NCBI GenBank assembly: GCA_932521035.1 | Contig: OW051497.1 | Span: forward strand, 3,782,001 to 3,846,000 | Reading direction: 5' to 3' | DNA length: 64,000 nucleotides | Source: Oscheius dolichura | Taxonomy: Eukaryota; Nematoda; Chromadorea; Rhabditida; Rhabditidae | Shown here: positions 44,301 to 55,700 of the stretch, piece after piece | Layout: the number at the start of each line of letters is the position of its first letter | How positions within the stretch are numbered: position 1 is the first letter of the stretch | The notes under the pieces: generated by a model | Seen by the model: only the letters and a program-made list of their open reading frames with translations | Database searches by the model: none | What the model was told of the DNA's origin: nothing | Made by a program: the position numbers and the translations under genes

Positions 44301-47300
44301 CTCCGTAGCTGTTAGAAATGCTCTACGGACGGTTGCTCCCGAGGAAAATGCGCATAAAGATTGAGTGACCGGCGCGGGAAAGCCACCAGAACTGGGCGGT
44401 TTTTTATGTCGGCCAGATCCAAGGCGGCTTCAGAATGACTCCGTAGCTGTTAGAAATGCTCTGCCTACGGTTGCTCCCGAGGAAAATGCGTATAAAGATT
44501 GAGTAAGGGGGCGCGAAAGCCGAGAAAATTGGCCGGTTTTTTGAGTCGGCCAGATCCAAGGCGGCTTCAGAATGACTCCGTAGCTGTTAGAAATGCTCTG
44601 TCTACGGTTGCTTCCGAGGAAAATGCGTATAAAGATTGAGTGACCGGCGCGGGAAAGCCACCAGAACCGGGCGGTTTTTTGAGTCGGCCAGATCCAAGGC
44701 GGCTTCAGAATCACTCCGTAGCTGTTAGAAATGCTCTGTCTACGGTTGCTTCCGAGGAAAATGCGTATAAAGATTGAGTGACGGGGGCGCGAAAGCCGAG
44801 ACAATTGGCCGGTTTTTTGAGTCGGCCAGATCCAAGGCGGCTTCAGAATGACTCCGTAGCTGTTAGAAATGCTCTGTCTACGGTTGCTTCCGAGGAAAAT
44901 GCGTATAAAGATTGAGTGACGGGGGCGCGAAAGCCGAGACAATTGGCCGGTTTTTTGAGTCGGCCAGATCCAAGGCGGCTTCAGAATGACTCCGTAGCTG
45001 TTAGAAATGCTCTGTCTACGGTTGCTCCCGAGGAAAATGCGTATAAAGATTGAGTGACCGGCGCGGGAAAGCCACCAGAACCGGGCGGTTTTTTGAGTCG
45101 GCCAGGTCCAAGGCGGCTTCAGAATGACTCCGTAGCTGTTAGAAATGCTCTACGGACGGTTGCTTCCGAGGAAAATGCGTATAAAGATTGAGGAAGCGGG
45201 GCGGAAAAGCCACCAGAACCGGGCTGTTTTTTGAGTCGGCCAGATCCAAGGCGGCTTCAGAATGACTCCGTAGCTGTTAGAAATGCTCTACGGACGGTTG
45301 CTCCCGAGGAAAATGCGTATAAAGATTGAGGAAGCGGGGCGGGAAAACCACCAGAATTGGGCGGTTTTTTGAGTCGGCCAGATCCAAGGCGGCTTCAGAA
45401 TGACTCCGTAGCTGTTAGAAATGCTCTACGGACGGTTGCTCCCGAGGAAAATGAACTATAAAGATTGAGTAAGCGGCGCGGGAAAGCCACCAGAACCGGG
45501 CTGTTTTTTGAGTCGGCCAGATCCAAGGCGGCTTCAGAATGACTCCGTAGCTGTTAGAAATGCTCTACGGACGGTTGCTCCCGAGGAAAATGCGTATAAA
45601 GATTGAGGAAGCGGGGCGGGAAAACCACCAGAATTGGGCGGTTTTTTGAGTCGGCCAGATCCAAGGCGGCTTCAGAATGACTCCGTAGCTGTTAGAAATG
45701 CTCTACGGACGGTTGCTCCCGAGGAAAATGAACTATAAAGATTGAGTAAGCGGCGCGGGAAAGGCACCAGAATTGGGCGGTTTTTTGAGTCGGCCAGATC
45801 CAAGGCGGCTTCAGAATGACTCCGTAGCTGTTAGAAATGCTCTACGGACGGTTGCTCCCGAGGAAAATGCGTATAAAGATTGAGTGACCGGCGGGCGAAA
45901 GCCACCGGAACTGGGCGGTTTTTTGAGTCGGCCAGATCCAAGGCGGCTTCAGAATCACTCCGTAGCTGTTAGAAATGCTCTACGGACGGTTGCTCACGAG
46001 GAAAATGCGTATAAAGATTGAGTGACGGGGGCGCGAAAGCCGAGAAAATTGGCCGGTTTTTTGAGTCGGCCAGATCCAAGGCGGCTTCAGAATCACTCCG
46101 TAGCTGTTAGAAATGCTCTACGGACGGTTGCTCCCGAGGAAAATGCGTATAAAGATTGAGTGACCGGCGGGCGAAAGCCACCGGAACTGGGCGGTTTTTT
46201 GAGTCGGCCAGATCCAAGGCGGCTTCAGAATCACTCCGTAGCTGTTAGAAATGCTCTACGGACGGTTGCTCCCGAGGAAAATGCGTATAAAGATTGAGTG
46301 ACGGGGGCGCGAAAGCCGAGAAAATTGGCCGGTTTTTTGAGTCGGCCAGATCCAAGGCGGCTTCAGAATCACTCCGTAGCTGTTAGAAATGCTCTACGGA
46401 CGGTTGCTCCCGAGGAAAATGCGTATAAAGATTGAGTGACGGGGGGCGCGAAAGCCGAGAAAATTGGCCGGTTTTTTGAGTCGGCCAGATCCAAGGCGGC
46501 TTCAGAATGACTCCGTAGCTGTTAGAAATGCTCTACGGACGGTTGCTCCCGAGGAAAATGCGTATAAAGATTGAGTGACCGGCGGGCGAAAGCCACCGGA
46601 ACTGGGCGGTTTTTTGAGTCGGCCAGATCCAAGGCGGCTTCAGAATCACTCCGTAGCTGTTAGAAATGCTCTGTCTACGGTTGCTCCCGAGGAAAATGCG
46701 TATAAAGATGGAGTGACCGGCGCGCGAAAGCCACCAGAACTGGGCGGTTTTTTGTGTCGGCCAGATCCAAGGCGGCTTCAGAATGACTCCGTAGCTGTTA
46801 GAAATGCTCTACGGACGGTTGCTCCCGAGGAAAATGCGTATAAAGATTGAGTGACGGGGGGCGCGAAAGCCGAGAAAATTGGCCGGTTTTTTGAGTCGGC
46901 CAGATCCAAGGCGGCTTCAGAATGACTCCGTAGCTGTTAGAAATGCTCTACGGACGGTTGCTCCCGAGGAAAATGAACTATAAAGATTGAGTAAGCGGCG
47001 CGGAAAAGCCACCAGAACCGGGCGGTTTTTTGAGTCGGCCAGATCCAAGGCGGCTTCAGAATCACTCCGTAGCTGTTAGAAATGCTCTACGGACGGTTGC
47101 TCCCGAGGAAAATGCGCATAAAGATTGAGTGACCGGCGCGGGAAAGCCACCAGAACTGGGCGGTTTTTTGAGTCGGCCAGATCCAAGGCGGCTTCAGAAT
47201 GACTCCGTAGCTGTTAGAAATGCTCTACGGACGGTTGCTTCCGAGGAAAATGCGTATAAAGATTGAGGAAGCGGGGCGGAAAAGCCACCAGAACCGGGCT

Positions 47301-50300
47301 GTTTTTTGAGTCGGCCAGATCCAAGGCGGCTTCAGAATGACTCCGTAGCTGTTAGAAATGCTCTACGGACGGTTGCTCCCGAGGAAAATGCGTATAAAGA
47401 TTGAGGAAGCGGGGCGGGAAAACCACCAGAATTGGGCGGTTTTTTGAGTCGGCCAGATCCAAGGCGGCTTCAGAATGACTCCGTAGCTGTTAGAAATGCT
47501 CTACGGACGGTTGCTCCCGAGGAAAATGAACTATAAAGATTGAGTAAGCGGCGCGGGAAAGCCACCAGAATTGGGCGGTTTTTTGAGTCGGCCAGATCCA
47601 AGGCGGCTTCAGAATGACTCCGTAGCTGTTAGAAATGCTCTACGGACGGTTGCTCCCGAGGAAAATGCGTATAAAGATTGAGTGACCGGCGGGCGAAAGC
47701 CACCGGAACTGGGCGGTTTTTTGAGTCGGCCAGATCCAAGGCGGCTTCAGAATCACTCCGTAGCTGTTAGAAATGCTCTACGGACGGTTGCTCCCGAGGA
47801 AAATGCGTATAAAGATTGAGTGACGGGGGCGCGAAAGCCGAGAAAATTGGCCGGTTTTTTGAGTCGGCCAGATCCAAGGCGGCTTCAGAATCACTCCGTA
47901 GCTGTTAGAAATGCTCTACGGACGGTTGCTCCCGAGGAAAATGCGTATAAAGATTGAGTGACGGGGGCGCGAAAGCCGAGAAAATTGGCCGGTTTTTTGA
48001 GTCGGCCAGATCCAAGGCGGCTTCAGAATGACTCCGTAGCTGTTAGAAATGCTCTACGGACGGTTGCTCCCGAGGAAAATGCGTATAAAGATTGAGTGAC
48101 CGGCGGGCGAAAGCCACCGGAACTGGGCGGTTTTTTGAGTCGGCCAGATCCAAGGCGGCTTCAGAATCACTCCGTAGCTGTTAGAAATGCTCTGTCTACG
48201 GTTGCTCCCGAGGAAAATGCGTATAAAGATGGAGTGACCGGCGCGCGAAAGCCACCAGAACTGGGCGGTTTTTTGTGTCGGCCAGATCCAAGGCGGCTTC
48301 AGAATGACTCCGTAGCTGTTAGAAATGCTCTACGGACGGTTGCTCCCGAGGAAAATGCGTATAAAGATTGAGTGACGGGGGCGCGAAAGCCGAGAAAATT
48401 GGCCGGTTTTTTGAGTCGGCCAGATCCAAGGCGGCTTCAGAATGACTCCGTAGCTGTTAGAAATGCTCTACGGACGGTTGCTCCCGAGGAAAATGAACTA
48501 TAAAGATTGAGTAAGCGGCGCGGAAAAGCCACCAGAACCGGGCGGTTTTTTGAGTCGGCCAGATCCAAGGCGGCTTCAGAATCACTCCGTAGCTGTTAGA
48601 AATGCTCTACGGACGGTTGCTCCCGAGGAAAATGCGCATAAAGATTGAGTGACCGGCGCGGGAAAGCCACCAGAACTGGGCGGTTTTTTATGTCGGCCAG
48701 ATCCAAGGCGGCTTCAGAATGACTCCGTAGCTGTTAGAAATGCTCTGTCTACGGTTGCTTCCGAGGAAAATGCGTATAAAGATTGAGTAAGCGGCGCGGG
48801 AAAGCCACCAGAACTGGGCGGTTTTTCATGTCGGCCAGATCCAAGGCGGCTTCAGAATGACTCCGTAGCTGTTAGAAATGCTCTGTCTACGGTTGCTTCC
48901 GAGGAAAATGCGTATAAAGATTGAGTAAGCGGCGCGGGAAAGCCACCAGAACTGGGCGGTTTTTCATGTCGGCCAGATCCAAGGCGGCTTCAGAATGACT
49001 CCGTAGCTGTTAGAAATGCTCTGTCTACGGTTGCTTCCGAGGAAAATGCGTATAAAGATTGAGTGACCGGCGCGGGAAAGCCACCAGAACCGGGCGGTTT
49101 TTTGAGTCGGCCAGATCCAAGGCGGCTTCAGAATGACTCCGTAGCTGTTAGAAATGCTCTGTCTACGGTTGCTCCCGAGGAAAATGAACTATAAAGATTG
49201 AGTAAGCGGCGCGGGAAAGCCACCAGAACCGGGCGGTTTTTTGAGTCGGCCAGATCCAAGGCGGCTTCAGAATGACTCCGTAGCTGTTAGAAATGCTCTG
49301 TCTACGGTTGCTTCCGAGGAAAATGCGTATAAAGATTGAGTAAGCGGCGCGGGAAAGCCACCAGAACTGGGCGGTTTTTCATGTCGGCCAGATCCAAGGC
49401 GGCTTCAGAATGACTCCGTAGCTGTTAGAAATGCTCTGTCTACGGTTGCTTCCGAGGAAAATGCGTATAAAGATTGAGTGACCGGCGCGGGAAAGCCACC
49501 AGAACCGGGCGGTTTTTTGAGTCGGCCAGATCCAAGGCGGCTTCAGAATGACTCCGTAGCTGTTAGAAATGCTCTGTCTACGGTTGCTCCCGAGGAAAAT
49601 GAACTATAAAGATTGAGTAAGCGGCGCGGGAAAGCCACCAGAACCGGGCGGTTTTTTGAGTCGGCCAGATCCAAGGCGGCTTCAGAATGACTCCGTAGCT
49701 GTTAGAAATGCTCTGTCTACGGTTGCTCCCGAGGAAAATGAACTATAAAGATTGAGTAAGCGGCGCGGGAAAGCCACCAGAACTGGGCGGTTTTTTGAGT
49801 CGGCCAGATCCAAGGCGGCTTCAGAATCACTCCGTAGCTGTTAGAAATGCTCTACGGACGGTTGCTCCCGAGGAAAATGCGTATAAAGATTGAGGAAGCG
49901 GGGCGGGAAAACCACCAGAATTGGGCGGTTTTTTGAGTCGGCCAGATCCAAGGCGGCTTCAGAATGACTCCGTAGCTGTTAGAAATGCTCTACGGACGGT
50001 TGCTCCCGAGGAAAATGCGTATAAAGATTGAGGAAGCGGGGCGGGAAAACCACCAGAATTGGGCGGTTTTTTTGAGTCGGCCAGATCCAAGGCGGCTTCA
50101 GAATGACTCCGTAGCTGTTAGAAATGCTCTGCCTACGGTTGCTCCCGAGGAAAATGCGTATAAAGATTGAGTGACCGGCGCGGGAAAGCCACCAGAACCG
50201 GGCGGTTTTTTGAGTCGGCCAGATCCAAGGCGGCTTCAGAATCACTCCGTAGCTGTTAGAAATGCTCTACGGACGGTTGCTCCCGAGGAAAATGCGCATA

Positions 50301-51531
50301 AAGATTGAGTGACCGGCGCGGGAAAGCCACCAGAACTGGGCGGTTTTTTATGTCGGCCAGATCCAAGGCGGCTTCAGAATGACTCCGTAGCTGTTAGAAA
50401 TGCTCTGTCTACGGTTGCTCCCGAGGAAAATGCGTATAAAGATTGAGTGACGGGGGCGCGAAAGCCGAGAAAATTGGCCGGTTTTTTGAATCGGCCAGAT
50501 CCAAGGCGGCTTCAGAATGACTCCGTAGCTGTTAGAAATGCTCTGCCTACGGTTGCTCCCGAGGAAAATGCGTATAAAGATTGAGTGACCGGCGCGGGAA
50601 AGCCACCAGAACCGGGCGGTTTTTTGAGTCGGCCAGATCCAAGGCGGCTTCAGAATCACTCCGTAGCTGTTAGAAATGCTCTACGGACGGTTGCTCCCGA
50701 GGAAAATGCGCATAAAGATTGAGTGACCGGCGCGGGAAAGCCACCAGAACTGGGCGGTTTTTTATGTCGGCCAGATCCAAGGCGGCTTCAGAATGACTCC
50801 GTAGCTGTTAGAAATGCTCTGTCTACGGTTGCTTCCGAGGAAAATGCGTATAAAGATTGAGTAAGCGGCGCGGGAAAGCCACCAGAACCGGGCGGTTTTT
50901 TGAGTCGGCCAGATCCAAGGCGGCTTCAGAATGACTCCGTAGCTGTTAGAAATGCTCTACGGACGGTTGCTCCCGAGGAAAATGAACTATAAAGATTGAG
51001 TGACGGGGGCGCGAAAGCCGAGAAAATTGGCCGGTTTTTTGAGTCGGCCAGATCCAAGGCGGCTTCAGAATGACTCCGTAGCTGTTAGAAATGCTCTGTC
51101 TACGGTTGCTCCCGAGGAAAATGAACTATAAAGATTGAGTAAGCGGCGCGGGAAAGCCACCAGAACCGGGCGGTTTTTTGAGTCGGCCAGATCCAAGGCG
51201 GCTTCAGAATCACTCCGTAGCTGTTAGAAATGCTCTACGGACGGTTGCTTCCGAGGAAAATGCGTATAAAGATTGAGTGACGGGGGCGCGAAAGCCGAGA
51301 AAATTGGCCGGTTTTTTTGAATCGGCCAGATCCAAGGCGGCTTCAGAATGACTCCGTAGCTGTTAGAAATGCTCTACGGACGGTTGCTCCCGAGGAAAAT
51401 GCGCATAAAGATTGAGTGACCGGCGCGGGAAAGCCACCAGAACCGGGCGGTTTTTTGAGTCGGCCAGATCCAAGGCGGCTTCAGAATCACTCCGTAGCTG
51501 TTAGAAATGCTCTACGGACGGTTGCTCCCGA
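41391..51531 (+). repeat. 138-bp satellite array, about 73 direct copies, higher-order structure
   Basis: Monomers of 138-139 bp (CCG of CCGTAGCTG at 41539, 41677, 41815, 41954) repeat head to tail. Landmarks in each unit are GGCCAGATCCAAGGCGGCTT, ACTCCGTAGCTGTTAGAAAT, GAGGAAAATG and TATAAAGATTGAG. Units vary in a few modules: the linker (GACCGGCGCGGGAAAGCCAC, GACGGGGGCGCGAAAGCCG or GAAGCGGGGCGGGAAAACC), the spacer after GGCGG, CTCTACGGACGG against CTCTGTCTACGG, and GCGTATAAAG against GCGCATAAAG or GAACTATAAAG. The same multi-unit block recurs at 42292, 46575 and 48096. Most units contain an in-frame stop, so I treat it as non-coding. The array runs into the assembly gap. Confidence 0.97.
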
Positions 51532-51731
51532 NNNNNNNNNNNNNNNNNNNNNNNNNNNNNNNNNNNNNNNNNNNNNNNNNNNNNNNNNNNNNNNNNNNNN
51601 NNNNNNNNNNNNNNNNNNNNNNNNNNNNNNNNNNNNNNNNNNNNNNNNNNNNNNNNNNNNNNNNNNNNNNNNNNNNNNNNNNNNNNNNNNNNNNNNNNNN
51701 NNNNNNNNNNNNNNNNNNNNNNNNNNNNNNN
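51532..51731. other. assembly gap, 200 N
   Basis: Exactly 200 N, typical of a scaffold gap of unknown size. It lies at the right end of the satellite array, so the true array length is unknown. Confidence 0.99.
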
Positions 51732-51760
51732 GCCAGAGAGGGAATCCGCCTCTCTCTGGC
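51732..51760 (+). repeat. short perfect hairpin at the gap edge
   Basis: GCCAGAGAG pairs with CTCTCTGGC across an 11-nt loop, immediately after the gap. Confidence 0.7.
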
Positions 51761-51976
51761 AACCGTTTCTCTCGAGAAATGGTATCCTGGCCCAGGTTCT
51801 TGGCACGATCAGTTCTTTCGTTGAGCCACAACGGTGTTTGATCCGACTGAACTGTTCCTGCTATAGGAATCTGGAAGTGATCGGATCCTTTTGCTTGTTT
51901 GGCTAAATTCGAATCGAAAAATTTTAAATAGTTGAAAAAAATTATCTTTTCTTTGCTGTTTTTGTTGTTTTCAGGA

Positions 51977-52735
51977 ATGCCGGCTCCGAAGAAGCGTCTG
52001 CAGCTGTCGGACTGGAAGAAGTGACTGGTTAGCGGCTTATTTGGCTGAAATAAGACTTGTTACAGGATTCTGCGCGGGTTTCGAAGACTGAAAACGATAT
52101 TGGAATAGTGGCAAGAAGAAGCAGCCAGAGCCACCAGTCAGTCTCTGTAGAACTACAAGCCAGTACCAGCCAGCCAGAATGGTTTGGCGTCTTCGGCGGT
52201 TCGAGAACAAGGTCAGTACTCCTGCCCAAACTTTCAATTAGGACAATCGATTCGCAAAGGCTTAAAATAAGCGACCATTTTGTGATTTCCACGCTTGCCG
52301 ACCGTTTTTCCGGTGAAACGACGAATTTCTGGTCAAATTTTGGTTAGAACCATTGATATCGCTTCCTGGGACTGAAAGCAGCCACTAATCAAAGTGGAAT
52401 TCGCTCAAATGGCTTCAAATCGCTTCATTTTTACCGCGTAGAGTAGCGAAGAGTTGATTTTTGACCGCTGCCCAGTTTTCGTATAGCCGTGTTCTTTCGG
52501 CATGGCCGCCAATTTCTGCTCAAAATGCTAACAGTCAACGTCAATCATGCGCCTTTATGACAATTTATTCTGTATAATTCCAGGTGTTTTTCAGAAATTG
52601 AAGAAAGAAAGAAGAACGGGCAGAGCAGCAGAAACCAGAAGAGAGATAACCGCTGCTAGAAGAGATTCGCAAGGATTTGGATGTTTCCCCGCCCGTCTTC
52701 AACTATGGCACTTCTCCGGCTTCTATAGGTTTGTT
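51977..52735 (+). CDS. possible small basic protein gene between the two arrays
   Basis: After a TTTTCAG acceptor, the ATG at 51977 begins MPAPKKRLQLSDWKK and reaches a GTGACT donor at 52021. The acceptor TTACAG at 52065 gives an in-phase continuation ILRGFRRLKTILE and a stop. Other open stretches follow: 52066-52211 in another frame, and about 52598-52733 after GTGTTTTTCAG (LKKERRTGRAAETRREITAA), ending CTATAG|GTTTGT just before the minisatellite. No full model is consistent, and 5' exons may lie in the gap. Weak. Confidence 0.3.
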
Positions 52736-52748
52736 TTTTGTTTCGTAA

Positions 52749-55700
52749 AGGGACTGACTCTATGGGGGGAGGGGGAAGGGCAAAAGGGACTGACTCTATG
52801 GGGGGAGGGGGTAAGGGACTGACTCTATGGGGGGAGGGGGTAAGGGACTGACTCTATGGGGGGATGGGGTAAGGGACTGACTCTATGGGGGGAGGGGGTA
52901 AGGGACTGACTTAATGGGGGGAGGGGGGAGGGCAAAAGGGACTGACTCTATGGGGGGAGGGGGGGTAAGGGACTGACTCTATGGGGGGAGGGGGAGGGCA
53001 ATAGGGACTGACTCTATGGGGGGGAGGGGGGAAGGGCAAAAGGGACTGACTCTATGGGGGGAGGGGTAAGGCACTGACTCTATGGGGGGAGGGGGTAAGG
53101 GACTGACTCTATGGGGGGAGGGGGAAGGGCAAAAGGGACTGACTCTATGGGGGGAGGGGGGTAAGGGACTGACTTAATGGGGGGAGGGGGGGAGGGCAAA
53201 AGGGACTGACTCTATGGGGGGAGGGGGGAGGGCAAAAGGGACTGACTCTATGGGGGGAGGGGGTAAGGGACTGACTTAATGGGGGGAGGGGGTAAGGCAA
53301 AAGGGACTGACTCTATGGGGGAGGGGGAGGGCAAAAGGGACTGACTCTATGGGGGGATGGGGTAAGGGACTGACTCTATGGGGGGAGGGGGTAAGGGACT
53401 GACTTAATGGGGGGAGGGGGGAGGGCAAAAGGGACTGACTCTATGGGGGGAGGGGGTAAGGGACTGACTTAATGGGGGGAGGGGGGAGGGCAAAAGGGAC
53501 TGACTCTATGGGGGGAGGGGGTAAGGGACTGACTTAATGGGGGGAGGGGGGAGGGCAAAAAGGGACTGACTCTATGGGGGGAGGGGGTAAGGGACTGACT
53601 TAATGGGGGGAGGGGGGAGGGCAAAAGGGACTGACTCTATGGGGGGAGGGGGTAAGGGACTGACTTAATGGGGGGAGGGGGGAGGGCAAAAGGGACTGAC
53701 TCTATGGGGGGAGGGGGTAAGGGACTGACTCTATGGGGGGAGGGGGAAGGGCAAAAGGGACTGACTCTATGGGGGGAGGGGGAGGGCAAAAGGGACTGAC
53801 TCTATGGGGGGAGGGGGAGGGCAAAAGGGACTGACTCTATGGGGGGAGGGGGTAAGGGACTGACTTAATGGGGGGAGGGGGGAAGGGCAAAAGGGACTGA
53901 CTCTATGGGGGGAGGGGGGAGGGCAAAAGGGACTGACTCTATGGGGGGAGGGGGAGGGCAAAAGGGACTGACTCTATGGGGGGAGGGGGAGGGCAAAAGG
54001 GACTGACTCTATGGGGGGAGGGGGGTAAGGGACTGACTTAATGGGGGGGAGGGGGGAAGGGCAAAAGGGACTGACTCTATGGGGGGAGGGGGAGGGCAAA
54101 AGGGACTGACTCTATGGGGGGATGGGGTAAGGGACTGACTCTATGGGGGGAGGGGGTAAGGGACTGACTTAATGGGGGGAGGGGGGAGGGCAAAAGGGAC
54201 TGACTCTATGGGGGGAGGGGGTAAGGGACTGACTCTATGGGGGGAGGGGGAGGGCAAAAGGGACTGACTCTATGGGGGGAGGGGGTAAGGGACTGACTTA
54301 ATGGGGGGAGGGGGAAGGGCAAAAGGGACTGACTTAATGGGGGGAGGGGGGTAGGGCAAAAGGGACTGACTCTATGGGGGGAGGGGGAAGGGCAAAAGGG
54401 ACTGACTTAATGGGGGGAGGGGGGGAGGGCAAAAGGGACTGACTCTATGGGGGGAGGGGGAGGGCAAAAGGGACTGACTCTATGGGGGGAGGGGGGAGGG
54501 CAAAAGGGACTGACTCTATGGGGGGAGGGGGAGGGCAAAAGGGACTGACTCTATGGGGGGAGGGGGTAAGGGACTGACTTAATGGGGGGAGGGGGAGGGC
54601 AAAAGGGACTGACTCTATGGGGGCATGGGGTAAGGGACTGACTTAATGGGGGGAGGGGGGAAGAGCAAAAGGGACTGACTCTATGGGGGGAGGGGGGTAG
54701 GGCAAAAGGGACTGACTCTATGGGGGGGAGGGGGAAGGGCAAAAGGGATTGACTCTATGGGGGAGGGGGAGGGCAAAAGGGACTGACTCTATGGGGGCAT
54801 GGGGTAAGGGACTGACTTAATGGGGGGAGGGGGAAGAGCAAAAGGGACTGACTCTATGGGGGGAGGGGGTAGGGCAAAAGGGACTGACTCTATGGGGGGA
54901 GGGGGAAGGGCAAAAGGGACTGACTTAATGGGGGGAGGGGGAGGGCAAAAGGGACTGACTTAATGGGGGGAGGGGGGTAGGGCAAAAGGGACTGACTCGA
55001 TGGGGGGAGGGGGTAGGGCAAAAGGGACTGACTCTATGGGGGGGAGGGGGAAGGGCAAAAGGGACTGACTTAATGGGGGGAGGGGGAGGGCAAAAGGGAC
55101 TGACTTAATGGGGGGAGGGGGTAGGGCAAAAGGGACTGACTCTATGGGGGGGAGGGGGAAGGGCAAAAGGGACTGACTCTATGGGGGGAGGGGGAGGGGC
55201 AAAAGGGACTGACTTAATGGGGGGAGGGGGAGGGCAAAAGGGACTGACTCTATGGGGGGAGGGGGAGGGCAAAAGGGACTGACTCTATGGGGGGAGGGGG
55301 TAAGGGACTGACTTAATGGGGGGAGGGGGGAGGGCAAAAGGGACTGACTCTATGGGGGGAGGGGGTAAGGGACTGACTTAATGGGGGGAGGGGGGAGGGC
55401 AAAAGGGACTGACTCTATGGGGGGAGGGGGTAAGGGACTGACTTAATGGGGGGAGGGGGGAGGGCAAAAGGGACTGACTCTATGGGGGGAGGGGGGTAAG
55501 GGACTGACTTAATGGGGGGAGGGGGGGAGGGCAAAAGGGACTGACTCTATGGGGGGAGGGGGGTAAGGGACTGACTTAATGGGGGGAGGGGGGAGGGCAA
55601 AAGGGACTGACTCTATGGGGGGAGGGGGTAAGGGACTGACTTAATGGGGGGAGGGGGGAGGGCAAAAGGGACTGACTCTATGGGGGGAGGGGGGTAAGGG

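Noticed and set aside
42292-50659. Open frames of 91-170 codons within the 138-bp satellite, with a 46-codon periodicity
   Set aside because: The unit length is a multiple of three, so chance open units chain together, but most units carry a stop and the frames have no start, splice or expression signal. Repeat artefact.
41391-51531. CRISPR array
   Set aside because: Repeats are contiguous 138-bp monomers without unique spacers, in a eukaryotic genome.
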